A DNA stretch of 64,000 nucleotides. It comes from Microbulbifer sp. SAOS-129_SWC (GTDB lineage: Bacteria; Pseudomonadota; Gammaproteobacteria; Pseudomonadales; Cellvibrionaceae). The stretch spans positions 186,001 through 250,000 of the forward strand of contig NZ_CP155567.1 in NCBI RefSeq assembly GCF_039696035.1, given 5' to 3'. Under the pieces are notes generated by a model that saw nothing but the letters and a program-made list of their open reading frames with translations, did no database searches and had not been told where the DNA came from. Positions 1-8,536 of the stretch are shown here, piece by piece. The position numbers and the translations under genes were made by a program. Each line of letters opens with the position of its first letter. Within the stretch, counting starts at the first letter, position 1.

Positions 1-564
1 GGCATTGTTGGTCTCGATCCCGCCTTTCAGATAGACGGTGCCCTCCTGGTGTTCTTTCCTGAAGCGCGATGCGATCTGATCGTACTTGGAGAGATCCAGG
101 TTGATGATCTGGTATTGCCCGGGCTGATTGCTATCGCGCCCGGCCGGTGCCGTTTGCAGCAATTGTCCGGGCAGGTATCCGGCCTCGGTCAGCAGGTAGA
201 GGCAGATCTGCGCGACGTGGGTGCCGGTGGTGATATGTACCAGGTAATTTTCCCGGTTGGGTTCGAACGGATAGCCGCGGGCGAAATCCAGCAGCTGGCT
301 GTACACCGTCTCGAAATCCCACGGGTCCCCGAAGTTTACCCGGTGGTGGACCACCTCAGTCTCCGGCGATACGCGCGCAATATCCTCGGTCACCTGGTTG
401 GCCAGGCCCTGGGAATGGTTGTCGAACAACAGCTCCAGCCGGTCGATCAGCAGATCCTCGTGCTGGAACATGGAAACCGTCGGCCGCCACTTGTCCCAGC
501 GCTTGTCGCCCTTGCCGCGCCGATCCATGGTGGTGCCGAGAATACTGATAGCCACTGTTTTCAT
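1..564 (-). CDS. rtcR: RtcR, sigma-54-dependent regulator of RNA repair (N-terminal part only)
   Basis: Reading the minus strand from the ATG at 564 gives 188 codons that run off the left edge. The start MKTVAISILGTT and the block RWDKWRPTVSMFQHEDLLID are typical of RtcR. Only the N-terminal ligand-sensing domain is present, which in this family is a CARF-type Rossmann domain; the AAA+ and HTH domains lie outside the window. RtcR is the enhancer-binding activator of rtcBA with sigma-54, and in enterobacteria is reported to respond to RNA ends from cleaved tRNA. It is divergent from rtcB, 220 bases away, the usual arrangement. The family call is firm; the ligand here is inferred. Confidence 0.93.
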   Translation of the reverse strand, partial: MKTVAISILGTTMDRRGKGDKRWDKWRPTVSMFQHEDLLIDRLELLFDNHSQGLANQVTEDIARVSPETEVVHHRVNFGDPWDFETVYSQLLDFARGYPFEPNRENYLVHITTGTHVAQICLYLLTEAGYLPGQLLQTAPAGRDSNQPGQYQIINLDLSKYDQIASRFRKEHQEGTVYLKGGIETNNA

Positions 565-710
565 GGTTATCAAATATATTATTAAGATATCGAAAAAGAT
601 AGATTTTGAAAGGTTGGGGTTCAGATTGGTCTGTTTAAATAATCGCCATAAAATTAAATAAATGTATATATATCAATGGGTTAAATAAAATTCTGATGCC
701 TTGTGAAAAG

Positions 711-728
711 TTGGCACCTTCCTCGCAT
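711..728 (+). promoter_or_regulatory. Sigma-54 promoter for rtcBA
   Basis: TTGGCAC, five bases, then TCGCA: the -24 GG and -12 GC are separated by exactly 10 bases. One base departs from the consensus TTGCA. It lies 57 bases before the rtcB start and faces rtcB. The AT-rich stretch at 565-710 would hold RtcR upstream sites, but I cannot define them. Confidence 0.85.
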
Positions 729-784
729 TACAGGGGCAACGCAAAAGCGAATAACACAAAACGGATTTGAACAAGGGAAGAGCA

Positions 785-2011
<1,227 letters not shown>

Positions 2012-2057
2012 AGGTAGACGGATTAGAGGAATTAGAGAGATCAGAGGGAATAGCAGG

Positions 2058-3068
2058 ATGTTGGTTATCGACGGATCGCAGGGAGAAGGTGGCGGGCAGA
2101 TTTTTCGCTCGTCACTGACGCTGTCCATGTGCCTGCAGAAGCCGGTACGTATCACAAACATACGCGCTGGCCGCAGCAGGCCCGGCCTGTTGCGCCAGCA
2201 CCTCGCGTGTCTGCGCGCCGGGCGGGATATTTGCGACGCGGAGATCTCCGGTGATGAACTGGGTTCCGCGGAAGTGGTGTTCAAGCCGGGTCGGGTTCGA
2301 CCCGGTGAGTACCGCTTCGCCATAGGGTCAGCCGGCAGTACCAGTCTCGTATTCCAGACGATTCTGTTACCGCTGCTGCTGAGCGATGCCGCCAGCGAAG
2401 TTTGCCTGGAAGGCGGTACGCACAATCCCCATGCGCCCAGTTTTGATTTTATCGACAGGGCTTTTTTACCGCTGGTGGCGCAGATGGGATACCGGGTTGC
2501 CGTCGAGCTGGAGCACTTCGGGTTTTACCCGGCGGGCGGCGGTCGCTGGAGGGCGCGCATTGAGCCGCTGCAGGAGCCGAAACCATTGGATCTACCCGAC
2601 CGCGGCGCAGTGCTGCGGGAGGAAGCTTTGGTGACTTCTGCGCATATACCGGGCCACATCGCCGAGCGGGAACTGCAGAAAATCCACGATAAATGCCACT
2701 GGCCGCAGGAGAACCTGTGCCGGCGCGAAGTGGATTCCGCCGGCCCGGGCAACATCGTCTCGCTGCGGGTGGTATCGGAGCACGTCGCGGAGGTGATTGA
2801 AGTCGTGGGTGAGAAACAACTCAGTGCAGAGCGGGTTGCGGGCCGTGCAGTCAGGGCTTTAAGCCAGTACCTGGCCGCCGGCGTTCCGGTCGGCGAGCAC
2901 CTGGCCGATCAAATCGTATTGCCGATGGTGCTGGGAAAAGGCGGCTGTTTCAGGACGTTGAAGCCCAGCCAGCACCTGCTGACAAATATCGATGTGATTC
3001 GTCAGTTCAGCGGGATCGAGGTGAAAGTCCAGCGGGAAAACGGTCTTGCCTGGAGCGTCAGCGTATAG
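2058..3068 (+). CDS. rtcA: RtcA, RNA 3'-terminal phosphate cyclase
   Basis: 336 residues. RtcA uses ATP to convert RNA 3'-phosphate ends into 2',3'-cyclic phosphates through an adenylylated His. The N-terminal IDGSQGEGGGQIFRSSL is the classic cyclase signature, and RAGRSRPGLLRQHL follows. The catalytic His is in PSQHLLTNI near residue 306. The start ATG at 2058 follows GGGAATAGCAGG. It is transcribed with rtcB and completes the RtcBA pair. After its stop comes about 730 bases without a protein gene, holding structured RNA. Confidence 0.97.
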   Translation: MLVIDGSQGEGGGQIFRSSLTLSMCLQKPVRITNIRAGRSRPGLLRQHLACLRAGRDICDAEISGDELGSAEVVFKPGRVRPGEYRFAIGSAGSTSLVFQTILLPLLLSDAASEVCLEGGTHNPHAPSFDFIDRAFLPLVAQMGYRVAVELEHFGFYPAGGGRWRARIEPLQEPKPLDLPDRGAVLREEALVTSAHIPGHIAERELQKIHDKCHWPQENLCRREVDSAGPGNIVSLRVVSEHVAEVIEVVGEKQLSAERVAGRAVRALSQYLAAGVPVGEHLADQIVLPMVLGKGGCFRTLKPSQHLLTNIDVIRQFSGIEVKVQRENGLAWSVSV

Positions 3069-3120
3069 GCAACCAGCATTGTGAGGTGTGTGTACAACTT
3101 GATAAATCATGGATGAACAA

Positions 3121-3219
3121 TCGCACAGGGGATGTGCGAGGGAAAGAATACGGATCATTTGCATGAAGGTCCTGGGTGCCCTCTAAAGTCGCTGATGTGT
3201 TTACACGCGAAAGAGGGCA
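3121..3219 (+). ncRNA. Structured region downstream of rtcA (hairpins)
   Basis: Two clear inverted repeats. First, TCGCACA (3121-3127) and TGTGCGA (3133-3139) form 7 pairs around a 5-base loop. Second, TGCCCTCT (3177-3184) and AGAGGGCA (3212-3219) form 8 perfect pairs enclosing an inner GTGT-TT-ACAC hairpin. No ORF with protein-like character covers this. It may be part of the operon's untranslated RNA or a separate small RNA. Function is unknown, and whether it is processed cannot be read from sequence. Confidence 0.4.
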
Positions 3220-3355
3220 TTCAGATGGCGCCAACAGTAAATGAACCTGAAAGAGTTTAGGAAAAATATCCGCTCAGCGGTGCTGGTTCCAAACGCCAGC
3301 CTGGCGCAACAGCCAATGGCAACTTGCGTACCGAACGGACAATTGCCTGAACAAC

Positions 3356-3424
3356 ACTTTGTAGCTCAGAGGGTAGAGCGGCCGATATACATCGGCTGGT
3401 CGCAGGTTCGACTCCTGCCAAAGT
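3356..3424 (+). ncRNA. tRNA-like RNA in the RNA-repair operon
   Basis: This folds as a cloverleaf. Acceptor ACTTTG (3356-3361) pairs with CAAAGT (3419-3424), 6 pairs not 7. TA follows as in U8-A9. D stem GCTC/GAGC encloses a GGG-containing loop. Anticodon stem GCCGA/TCGGC has a 6-base loop, TATACA. T stem GCAGG/CCTGC carries the canonical loop TTCGACT. The D- and T-arm sequences resemble bacterial tRNA-Lys. No CCA is encoded, the seventh acceptor pair would be C-A, and the anticodon loop is one base short without U33, so normal decoding is unlikely. It is better read as a tRNA mimic, comparable in concept to the Yrl (Y RNA-like) RNAs known near rsr-rtcBA operons. Confidence 0.75.
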
Positions 3425-3427
3425 ACT

Positions 3428-3484
3428 GTCGTCTTTTAAACGACCTAACTGGTAAAGGCGAAAGCCTGGGGTTCAAGTCCCCGC
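3428..3484 (+). ncRNA. Second tRNA-like module with lysine-type anticodon arm
   Basis: Three tRNA-type arms are visible in unusual order. Stem GTCGT/ACGAC (3428-3444) closes a 7-base loop CTTTTAA, exactly a tRNA-Lys(UUU) anticodon loop. Next is a D-loop-like CCTAACTGGTAAAGG (3444-3458), overlapping a short GGC-GAAA-GCC hairpin. Then a T arm with GGGG/CCCC and loop TTCAAGT (3468-3482). No acceptor stem is seen. A terminator follows directly, so this and the tRNA-like element at 3356 may be one transcript. Resemblance to the tRNA-mimicking module of Yrl RNAs is inferred. Confidence 0.6.
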
Positions 3485-3501
3485 AGGGCCAAGGCCCTTT
3501 T
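3485..3501 (+). terminator. Intrinsic terminator after the tRNA-like RNAs
   Basis: AGGGC (3485-3489), loop CAAG, GCCCT (3494-3498), then a short T run to 3501. It would end the non-coding RNA before the slipin gene, perhaps partially. The short stem and T tract make it modest in strength. Confidence 0.6.
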
Positions 3502-3801
3502 GTGTATCGGAGGCCCACAGACCCTAAATGCCGTCAAACCGTTTCCCTCGGGAAAGGAGCGCCAGCATTTCGGGCACCGGAAACGCAGACGCCGCCGGTG
3601 GGCAACATTGCACGTCGTTCAGTCATACCGAATTCGCCGGCAGTGTGGTGCAGCGCTGCTGTCGCAGCGCCCGAAACGCCGGCCGATTCAGTCAATGACG
3701 ATACAACCTGCTCTGTTCAAGCCGTCGTCCTCCGCGTTTCCGGGTGGGCCTCACCTTTATCGCCATTGCGGGTAAAGGAAATCAAGAGAAGGATAAATAC
3801 A
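3502..3801. other. Leader region before the slipin gene, no gene seen
   Basis: An open frame runs through here in phase with the slipin gene, but it also crosses the tRNA-like elements and its sequence is not protein-like. Visible structure: a 7-pair hairpin GCGCTGC/GCAGCGC (3653-3670) with loop TGTC, and a TTTCCC/GGGAAA hairpin near 3542. These may belong to a further RNA or a leader. No convincing promoter was identified. Confidence 0.5.
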
Positions 3802-4959
3802 GTGGTTATATGGAAATGTATCGATATAGCGGATAACGAGCGCGCCTTCCTGTTCCGCAGGAATCGCTTTGTACGTGTGCTGGAAGCGGGCCGCTACCGC
3901 GTTATGCGGCTGGCCGGTAAAACCCGCGTCGAGATCCACGATATCAGCGATGTACTGTTCAAGCGGCCCAACGCCAAATTTTTGCTCAACAGCCATGCGG
4001 AAAAACTGGAGCCGTATATCGAATCCCATGAATTGACGGATACCCAGGTCGGCCTGCTGTACCGCGATGGCCACCTGGCGGATATCCTGCCGCCGGGCAC
4101 CTTTCTGCCGGTGTGGAAAAGTGTGGAGCAGGTCCGTGTGGATATCGTTGATATCAGTGAGCACTACACTATTGATGAAAAACTCGTGCGCCTGCTCGGT
4201 CGCGGTTCGAAAGTGGGTAAAACCACTGTTGCTGCGTCTGCGGTGCACTATATCGAAGTGCCAGACGAGTATGTGGGTCTGCTCACCGTCAACGGCAAGC
4301 TGGAACAGCGTCTGGCACCGGGAAGCTACGGCTTCTGGAAGTACAACCGCTCAATCGGGGTGCAGCTTGTGGATCTGCGCTTGCAGACGGTGGAGGTCGG
4401 CGGCCAGGAAATCCTGACCAAAGACCGGGTGAGCCTGCGCATCAACCTGAGCGCCAGTTACAAGGTGCTGGATCCGGAAAGGGTTGTGCTGAAGCTCGGC
4501 AACTATGCCGAGTTTATCTACCGGGAACTCCAGCTGCGCCTGCGCGAGGCAGTGGGTACCCGCAGTCTTGACGAGTTGTTGGAGGACAAGGACAGCCTGA
4601 ACGTCGGCATCGTCAGCAATGTGCGTGAAAAACTGGCCCATTACGGTATTGAAATTGGGACCGTGGGAGTGAAAGACATCATACTGCCGGGTGATATGAA
4701 GCAGATTCTCAATCAGGTGGTAGAGGCCCAGAAGGAGTCCGAAGCCAACCTGATCAAGCGCCGGGAAGAAACCCAGGCGATGCGATCGCTGCATAACACC
4801 GCCAAGATGATGGAAAACAGTCCGGTGCTGATGCGATTGAAGGAGCTTGAGGCTCTCGAAAGAGTGACTGAGCGGATCGGCAATATTTCCGTCTACGGTG
4901 GCCTGGACGGAGTCTTGAATGATCTGGTGAAGTTGCGCCCTTCCGCTACATCGCCATAA
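3802..4959 (+). CDS. SPFH/band-7 (slipin-family) protein of the RNA-repair operon
   Basis: 385 residues from a GTG start at 3802, chosen for GAAGGA eight bases upstream and because the frame further upstream overlaps the tRNA-like RNAs. Residues from about 150 onward form an SPFH domain (VHYIEVPDEYVGLLTVNG, RINLSASYKV, YGIEIGTVGVKDIILP), followed by a charged helical tail. The first 150 residues hold two more units resembling the SPFH entry strand (about 12-49 and 80-119), making three tandem copies with that at 155-193. There is no N-terminal membrane segment, unusual for slipins. Slipin genes have been noted beside rtcBA in other bacteria. Role unknown; a scaffold near membranes or RNA is inference. 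Confidence 0.85.
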   Translation: MVIWKCIDIADNERAFLFRRNRFVRVLEAGRYRVMRLAGKTRVEIHDISDVLFKRPNAKFLLNSHAEKLEPYIESHELTDTQVGLLYRDGHLADILPPGTFLPVWKSVEQVRVDIVDISEHYTIDEKLVRLLGRGSKVGKTTVAASAVHYIEVPDEYVGLLTVNGKLEQRLAPGSYGFWKYNRSIGVQLVDLRLQTVEVGGQEILTKDRVSLRINLSASYKVLDPERVVLKLGNYAEFIYRELQLRLREAVGTRSLDELLEDKDSLNVGIVSNVREKLAHYGIEIGTVGVKDIILPGDMKQILNQVVEAQKESEANLIKRREETQAMRSLHNTAKMMENSPVLMRLKELEALERVTERIGNISVYGGLDGVLNDLVKLRPSATSP

Positions 4960-4960
4960 A

Positions 4961-4988
4961 AAACCCGCCCCCTGGGGCGGGTTTTTTA
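4961..4988. terminator. Bidirectional intrinsic terminator
   Basis: CCCGCCCC (4964-4971) and GGGGCGGG (4974-4981) form a GC-only stem, with A's before and six T's after. It lies between the convergent slipin and C13 peptidase genes and can serve both strands. Confidence 0.92.
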
Positions 4989-5024
4989 CTCATAGAGATC
5001 TTCGCCGCTGAACGGCTGGTGCGT

Positions 5025-6515
5025 TTACTGCTGCCACCACTGCAGGAATTTTTGCCCCACTGCCACCTGCGGCAACGAATGTTCCTCCCCCTCAATCCCC
5101 TGTTCCTTCTCCATCTCCGTCACCCGCTTGTCCGCCGCCGCAAACCACGCTGCCGGATCATTGGCGCCCTGATCCAATGCGTCTCCATACAACGCCGAAC
5201 TGAACCAGGTCCGCTGTGAATCATCGCCGCAGCCAAAGGACGTGCGGTCCGCGGCGGCGGAGGTGAATACCACCCGTTCGGGGTTGGCGAGGGCGTTTTT
5301 CCACAGGCCAGAATAGCAGGCGGAGACCACGATCCACTGGTGTTTTGCGTGCAGGCCGCCGAGCCATTGCTTGCCATCGGCGACGGACAGGTTATTCAGC
5401 TCCAGGTCGGGCTGCGCCAGGATGACATTGCCGTCGCTGTCGCCATGGCTGACGATGTGGACCAGCAGCAGGTCCTCGCTCGGATCCATGACCTTGTCCA
5501 GCGCGGCGAGGCTTTCGCGCACGCTGGTGCGGGTGGCCAGCGGCAGGTCGCTGTTGCTGCCGTTGGTCAGGCGTATCTGGTGTTGCTTGAGATCGAACAC
5601 GCCGCCGAGGCGCTCGGACACCCAGTTAACTTCGAGGGCGAATACGGATTCGCTGCCGTCACCGCCGACAATCAGCGCGTAGATGTCACGCGTGCCGGGG
5701 CGCTGTGGGGCCAGGTCGGTAAAGGCCGCATGCAGTCGCTCAGCCTCACTGTAGAGACGCGCTTCAGTGGCGGCGCGCTGGGTTTCGGTGCCGCTGTGCC
5801 AGGCGGCTTCGCTGGGATAGTAGTCGCCGTTGGCGAAGTAGCCCTGTTCGGTCACCGGTTTCCCGTCGGCATCTGGGTGGATGCGCTCACCCTCGCCGCT
5901 GGCCTGGCCGTACTCGAAGTTGGCGCGGATCACGGTGCCGTCCGGCTGGATCAGTTCGCCCTCGCCGTTGTAGTAGCCGGAGTCGAAGCCGCCGCGGTAG
6001 CGGTAGCCCTGCGGATCCTGGTAGCTGCCCTGCACCAGGTAGCCTTCGGCAAAGGTGCCGCGGTAGACGGCGCCGTCGGCGGTGTTGCGCTGGCCCTGGC
6101 CGTTGGGCTGGAAATTCTGGAATTCACCGCTGTAGGTCTCGCCGTCGGTCCAGCTGGCAGAACCCTTGAGCAGTTGCCCCTGTTCGAAGCGGCCACTCCA
6201 GACGCCGTCGCCGCATTCGTAGCGGCCCTCGCCGTTGCGGTTGCCGTTTGCGAAGTCGCCGTCGTAGCTGCAGCCGTCGCCGTAGTCCAGGTGGCCGCGG
6301 CCACTCATCAGACCCTGCTCGAATGCGCCGGTGTAGTGGCGGCCGTCAGGCCAGGTGAGTTCCCCCTCGCCCTGGAACAGGCCGTTGTGCAACTCGCCGC
6401 GATAGACGGAGCCGTCCGGCAGTGCGGTGCCGCCGCCGAACTGGGCAGGCTTGCAACCGGCGAGTAGCAGCAGGACGGAAAGTGACAGCGGGTGGATTAC
6501 GGGGCGGCGTTTCAT
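5025..6515 (-). CDS. MORN-repeat lipoprotein with C13 (legumain/caspase-like) peptidase domain
   Basis: 496 residues from the ATG at 6515; upstream frame to 6599 is less likely because the lipoprotein signal starts here. The signal ends in the lipobox LLAGC, so membrane anchoring is expected. About eight MORN-type repeats (YxGxFxxGxxxGxG pattern, such as YTGAFEQGLMSGRG) fill residues 25-230. The C-terminal part has IYALIVGGDGSE, VHIVSHGDSDG with a His near 357, and IVVSACYSG with a Cys near 400, the His-Cys dyad of peptidase C13. The substrate is unknown. The reading frame on the opposite strand is a shadow. Domain calls are good; function is inferred. Confidence 0.85.
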   Translation of the reverse strand: MKRRPVIHPLSLSVLLLLAGCKPAQFGGGTALPDGSVYRGELHNGLFQGEGELTWPDGRHYTGAFEQGLMSGRGHLDYGDGCSYDGDFANGNRNGEGRYECGDGVWSGRFEQGQLLKGSASWTDGETYSGEFQNFQPNGQGQRNTADGAVYRGTFAEGYLVQGSYQDPQGYRYRGGFDSGYYNGEGELIQPDGTVIRANFEYGQASGEGERIHPDADGKPVTEQGYFANGDYYPSEAAWHSGTETQRAATEARLYSEAERLHAAFTDLAPQRPGTRDIYALIVGGDGSESVFALEVNWVSERLGGVFDLKQHQIRLTNGSNSDLPLATRTSVRESLAALDKVMDPSEDLLLVHIVSHGDSDGNVILAQPDLELNNLSVADGKQWLGGLHAKHQWIVVSACYSGLWKNALANPERVVFTSAAADRTSFGCGDDSQRTWFSSALYGDALDQGANDPAAWFAAADKRVTEMEKEQGIEGEEHSLPQVAVGQKFLQWWQQ

Positions 6516-6760
6516 CCGGGTTCCATCGTGTTGTGGGTGTACTGGCGTCGCTTCGGTGTTGCTTCGGTGTTGCATCGACGCCTGCGGCCAGACTACCAAA
6601 ATGCCGCCCGCTGCGCCCCGGAAAACGATTGTGTCGGGCGGCCGCTGGCCCGCTTGGACAACTCGCGATAAAGCGCTGCCGGTAGATCAAGGTTTTGCAA
6701 TGCTGTCATAAAACCCCGCTAGGCTGGCGAATCAAATTCCAAAACCGGGGGGAAATCCGC

Positions 6761-8455
6761 GTGAACAGTTTCACTCGACGCCACTTTATCAAGGCTGCGC
6801 TCGCCACCACCAGCGGCAGCCTGGTGGTCTCCACACCGCTGCAGGCGATGAGCCGGCCCAAGCTGCCGTCGGCAGTGACTTTCCAGCACGGGGTTGCCAG
6901 CGGCGATCCGCTGCAGGATGCGGTAATCCTGTGGACGCGGGCCACGCCACTGGAAAACGATCCGGGCAAGCCTTTACGCATTACCTGGGAGCTGGCGCGG
7001 GATCGGGAATTTACCGACGTACTGCGCCGCGGCAGCGTAGAAACCGACCTGGCCCGGGATTACACCGTCAAGATCGATGTGCGCGGGCTCGAGCCGGCCA
7101 CCGATTACTTCTACCGCTTTGTCGGTGCCGGTGAAAACAGCGCGGTCGGGCGCGCCAGAACCCTACCCGAGCGCGGCGTGGAACAGGTGAAGCTGGCGGT
7201 GTTCTCCTGCTCCAACTATCCGGCCGGTTACTTCAATGCCTACCAGTTGGCCGCACAGAGCGACGACTGGGATGCGGTGCTGCACCTGGGCGATTACATC
7301 TACGAATACGGTATGGGCGGCTACGCCACCGAGCGCTCGGCGCAGATCGGGCGCGCGCTGCCGGAGGACAACCGCGGCGAGCTCTACACGTTGACGGATT
7401 ACCGCAAGCGCTACGCCGTTTACCGCACCGACGCGGGCCTGCAGGCGCTGCACGCGGCCGCGCCGTTTATCGCCGTGTGGGACGATCACGAAATTGCCAA
7501 CGACACCTGGAAGGGCGGCGCGCAGAATCACAGCGCAGATGAGGGCGACTTTTTTGCGCGCCGCGCGGCGGCGGTGCAGGCCTATTTCGAGTGGCTGCCG
7601 ATCCGCCCGCCGCAGGGCGAGCGCAATCCGCAGATCTACCGCAGCTTCCAGTTCGGCGACCTGCTCGACCTGCATATGCTGGATACGCGGGTCATCGCCC
7701 GCGACAAGCAGCTGGAGTTCTCCAGCTATTTCGACGATGCCGGCAACTTCGATGCGCAGGGGTTCAGTGCGGCGATGATGGACCCGGCGCGCGTACTGCT
7801 GGGTAACAAACAGCGCGAGTGGCTGGTGGACACCGTGGCCAAATCCGGCGGCCGCTGGCAGTTGCTGGGCCAGCAGGTGCTGATGGGCAAGATGACCCTG
7901 CCGCTGGAAATGATGGCGAACTTCCGGCACGGCGGCGGCAAGAAAAATCTCGCCGCCGAACTGGTTGCGCTGAAAACCGCCAGCCTCAAGGGCGAGCCGC
8001 TGACCCTGAGCCAGCGCGCGCGCATCGAAAAAATAGTGCCCTACAACCTGGATGCCTGGGATGGTTACGCAGCTGAGCGCGAGACGCTGTATCGGGAACT
8101 GGGTGCGCTGGATAAAAACCTGGTGGTGGTGGCCGGGGACACCCACAACGCCTGGTTCAATCACCTCACCGATGCCGGCGGCCGCCGCGTGGGGCTGGAG
8201 TTCGCCGCGCCCAGCGTGACGTCACCGGGGATGGAGACTTACCTGAAGCTGAATGAGGAATCCGCGGCGCAGCTGGCGCAGGGGCTGCCGGTGCTGATCG
8301 ACGACCTGCACTACTGCAACCTGCACCAGCGCGGTTATTTAGCGCTGACTTTCGGCCGCGATGCGGTACAGGCGGAGTGGAAGTTTGTGGATAACATCGA
8401 CAGCCCCGAGTTTGCCGAGGCCGGCGGGCATAAAGTGATGCACAGCCTGGGCTGA
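6761..8455 (+). CDS. phoD: PhoD-type alkaline phosphatase/phosphodiesterase, Tat-exported
   Basis: 564 residues from a GTG at 6761, preceded by GGGGGGAAA. The N-terminus TRRHFIK with a hydrophobic stretch and PLQA is a Tat signal, fitting a metalloenzyme folded before export. Family motifs are visible: GVASGDP and ILWTR, HLGDYIYEYG, WDDHEIANDTW and GDTHNAWF, which in PhoD hold Fe/Ca ligands. It hydrolyses phosphate mono- and diesters in the periplasm or outside the cell. No pho box was identified. It stands alone, closed by a strong terminator shared with selD. Confidence 0.93.
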   Translation: MNSFTRRHFIKAALATTSGSLVVSTPLQAMSRPKLPSAVTFQHGVASGDPLQDAVILWTRATPLENDPGKPLRITWELARDREFTDVLRRGSVETDLARDYTVKIDVRGLEPATDYFYRFVGAGENSAVGRARTLPERGVEQVKLAVFSCSNYPAGYFNAYQLAAQSDDWDAVLHLGDYIYEYGMGGYATERSAQIGRALPEDNRGELYTLTDYRKRYAVYRTDAGLQALHAAAPFIAVWDDHEIANDTWKGGAQNHSADEGDFFARRAAAVQAYFEWLPIRPPQGERNPQIYRSFQFGDLLDLHMLDTRVIARDKQLEFSSYFDDAGNFDAQGFSAAMMDPARVLLGNKQREWLVDTVAKSGGRWQLLGQQVLMGKMTLPLEMMANFRHGGGKKNLAAELVALKTASLKGEPLTLSQRARIEKIVPYNLDAWDGYAAERETLYRELGALDKNLVVVAGDTHNAWFNHLTDAGGRRVGLEFAAPSVTSPGMETYLKLNEESAAQLAQGLPVLIDDLHYCNLHQRGYLALTFGRDAVQAEWKFVDNIDSPEFAEAGGHKVMHSLG

Positions 8456-8487
8456 GACGCCCGGTCTGCGACGGTAGATACCCCGAG

Positions 8488-8524
8488 CAAAAAATGCCGG
8501 CGTCGCAAGGCGCCGGCATTTTTG
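8488..8524. terminator. Bidirectional terminator between phoD and selD
   Basis: ATGCCGGCG (8494-8502) pairs with CGCCGGCAT (8511-8519), flanked by AAAAA upstream and TTTTT downstream. It is placed between two convergent genes. Confidence 0.92.
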
Positions 8525-8536
8525 TCGATGCTGTGC

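Noticed and set aside
3241..3801. Open frame in phase with the slipin, giving a 572-residue protein
   Set aside because: It runs straight through the tRNA-like RNAs and a terminator; its sequence is not protein-like and a good GTG start with a ribosome site exists at 3802.
3069..5024. A Ro60 (rsr) gene that often accompanies Y RNA-like RNAs
   Set aside because: No ORF here resembles Ro60; the only protein is the SPFH gene. It could still lie outside the window beyond rtcR.
5340..6467. 375-residue plus-strand frame over the MORN-C13 gene
   Set aside because: Low-complexity Val/Ala sequence that mirrors the MORN repeats of the real gene.
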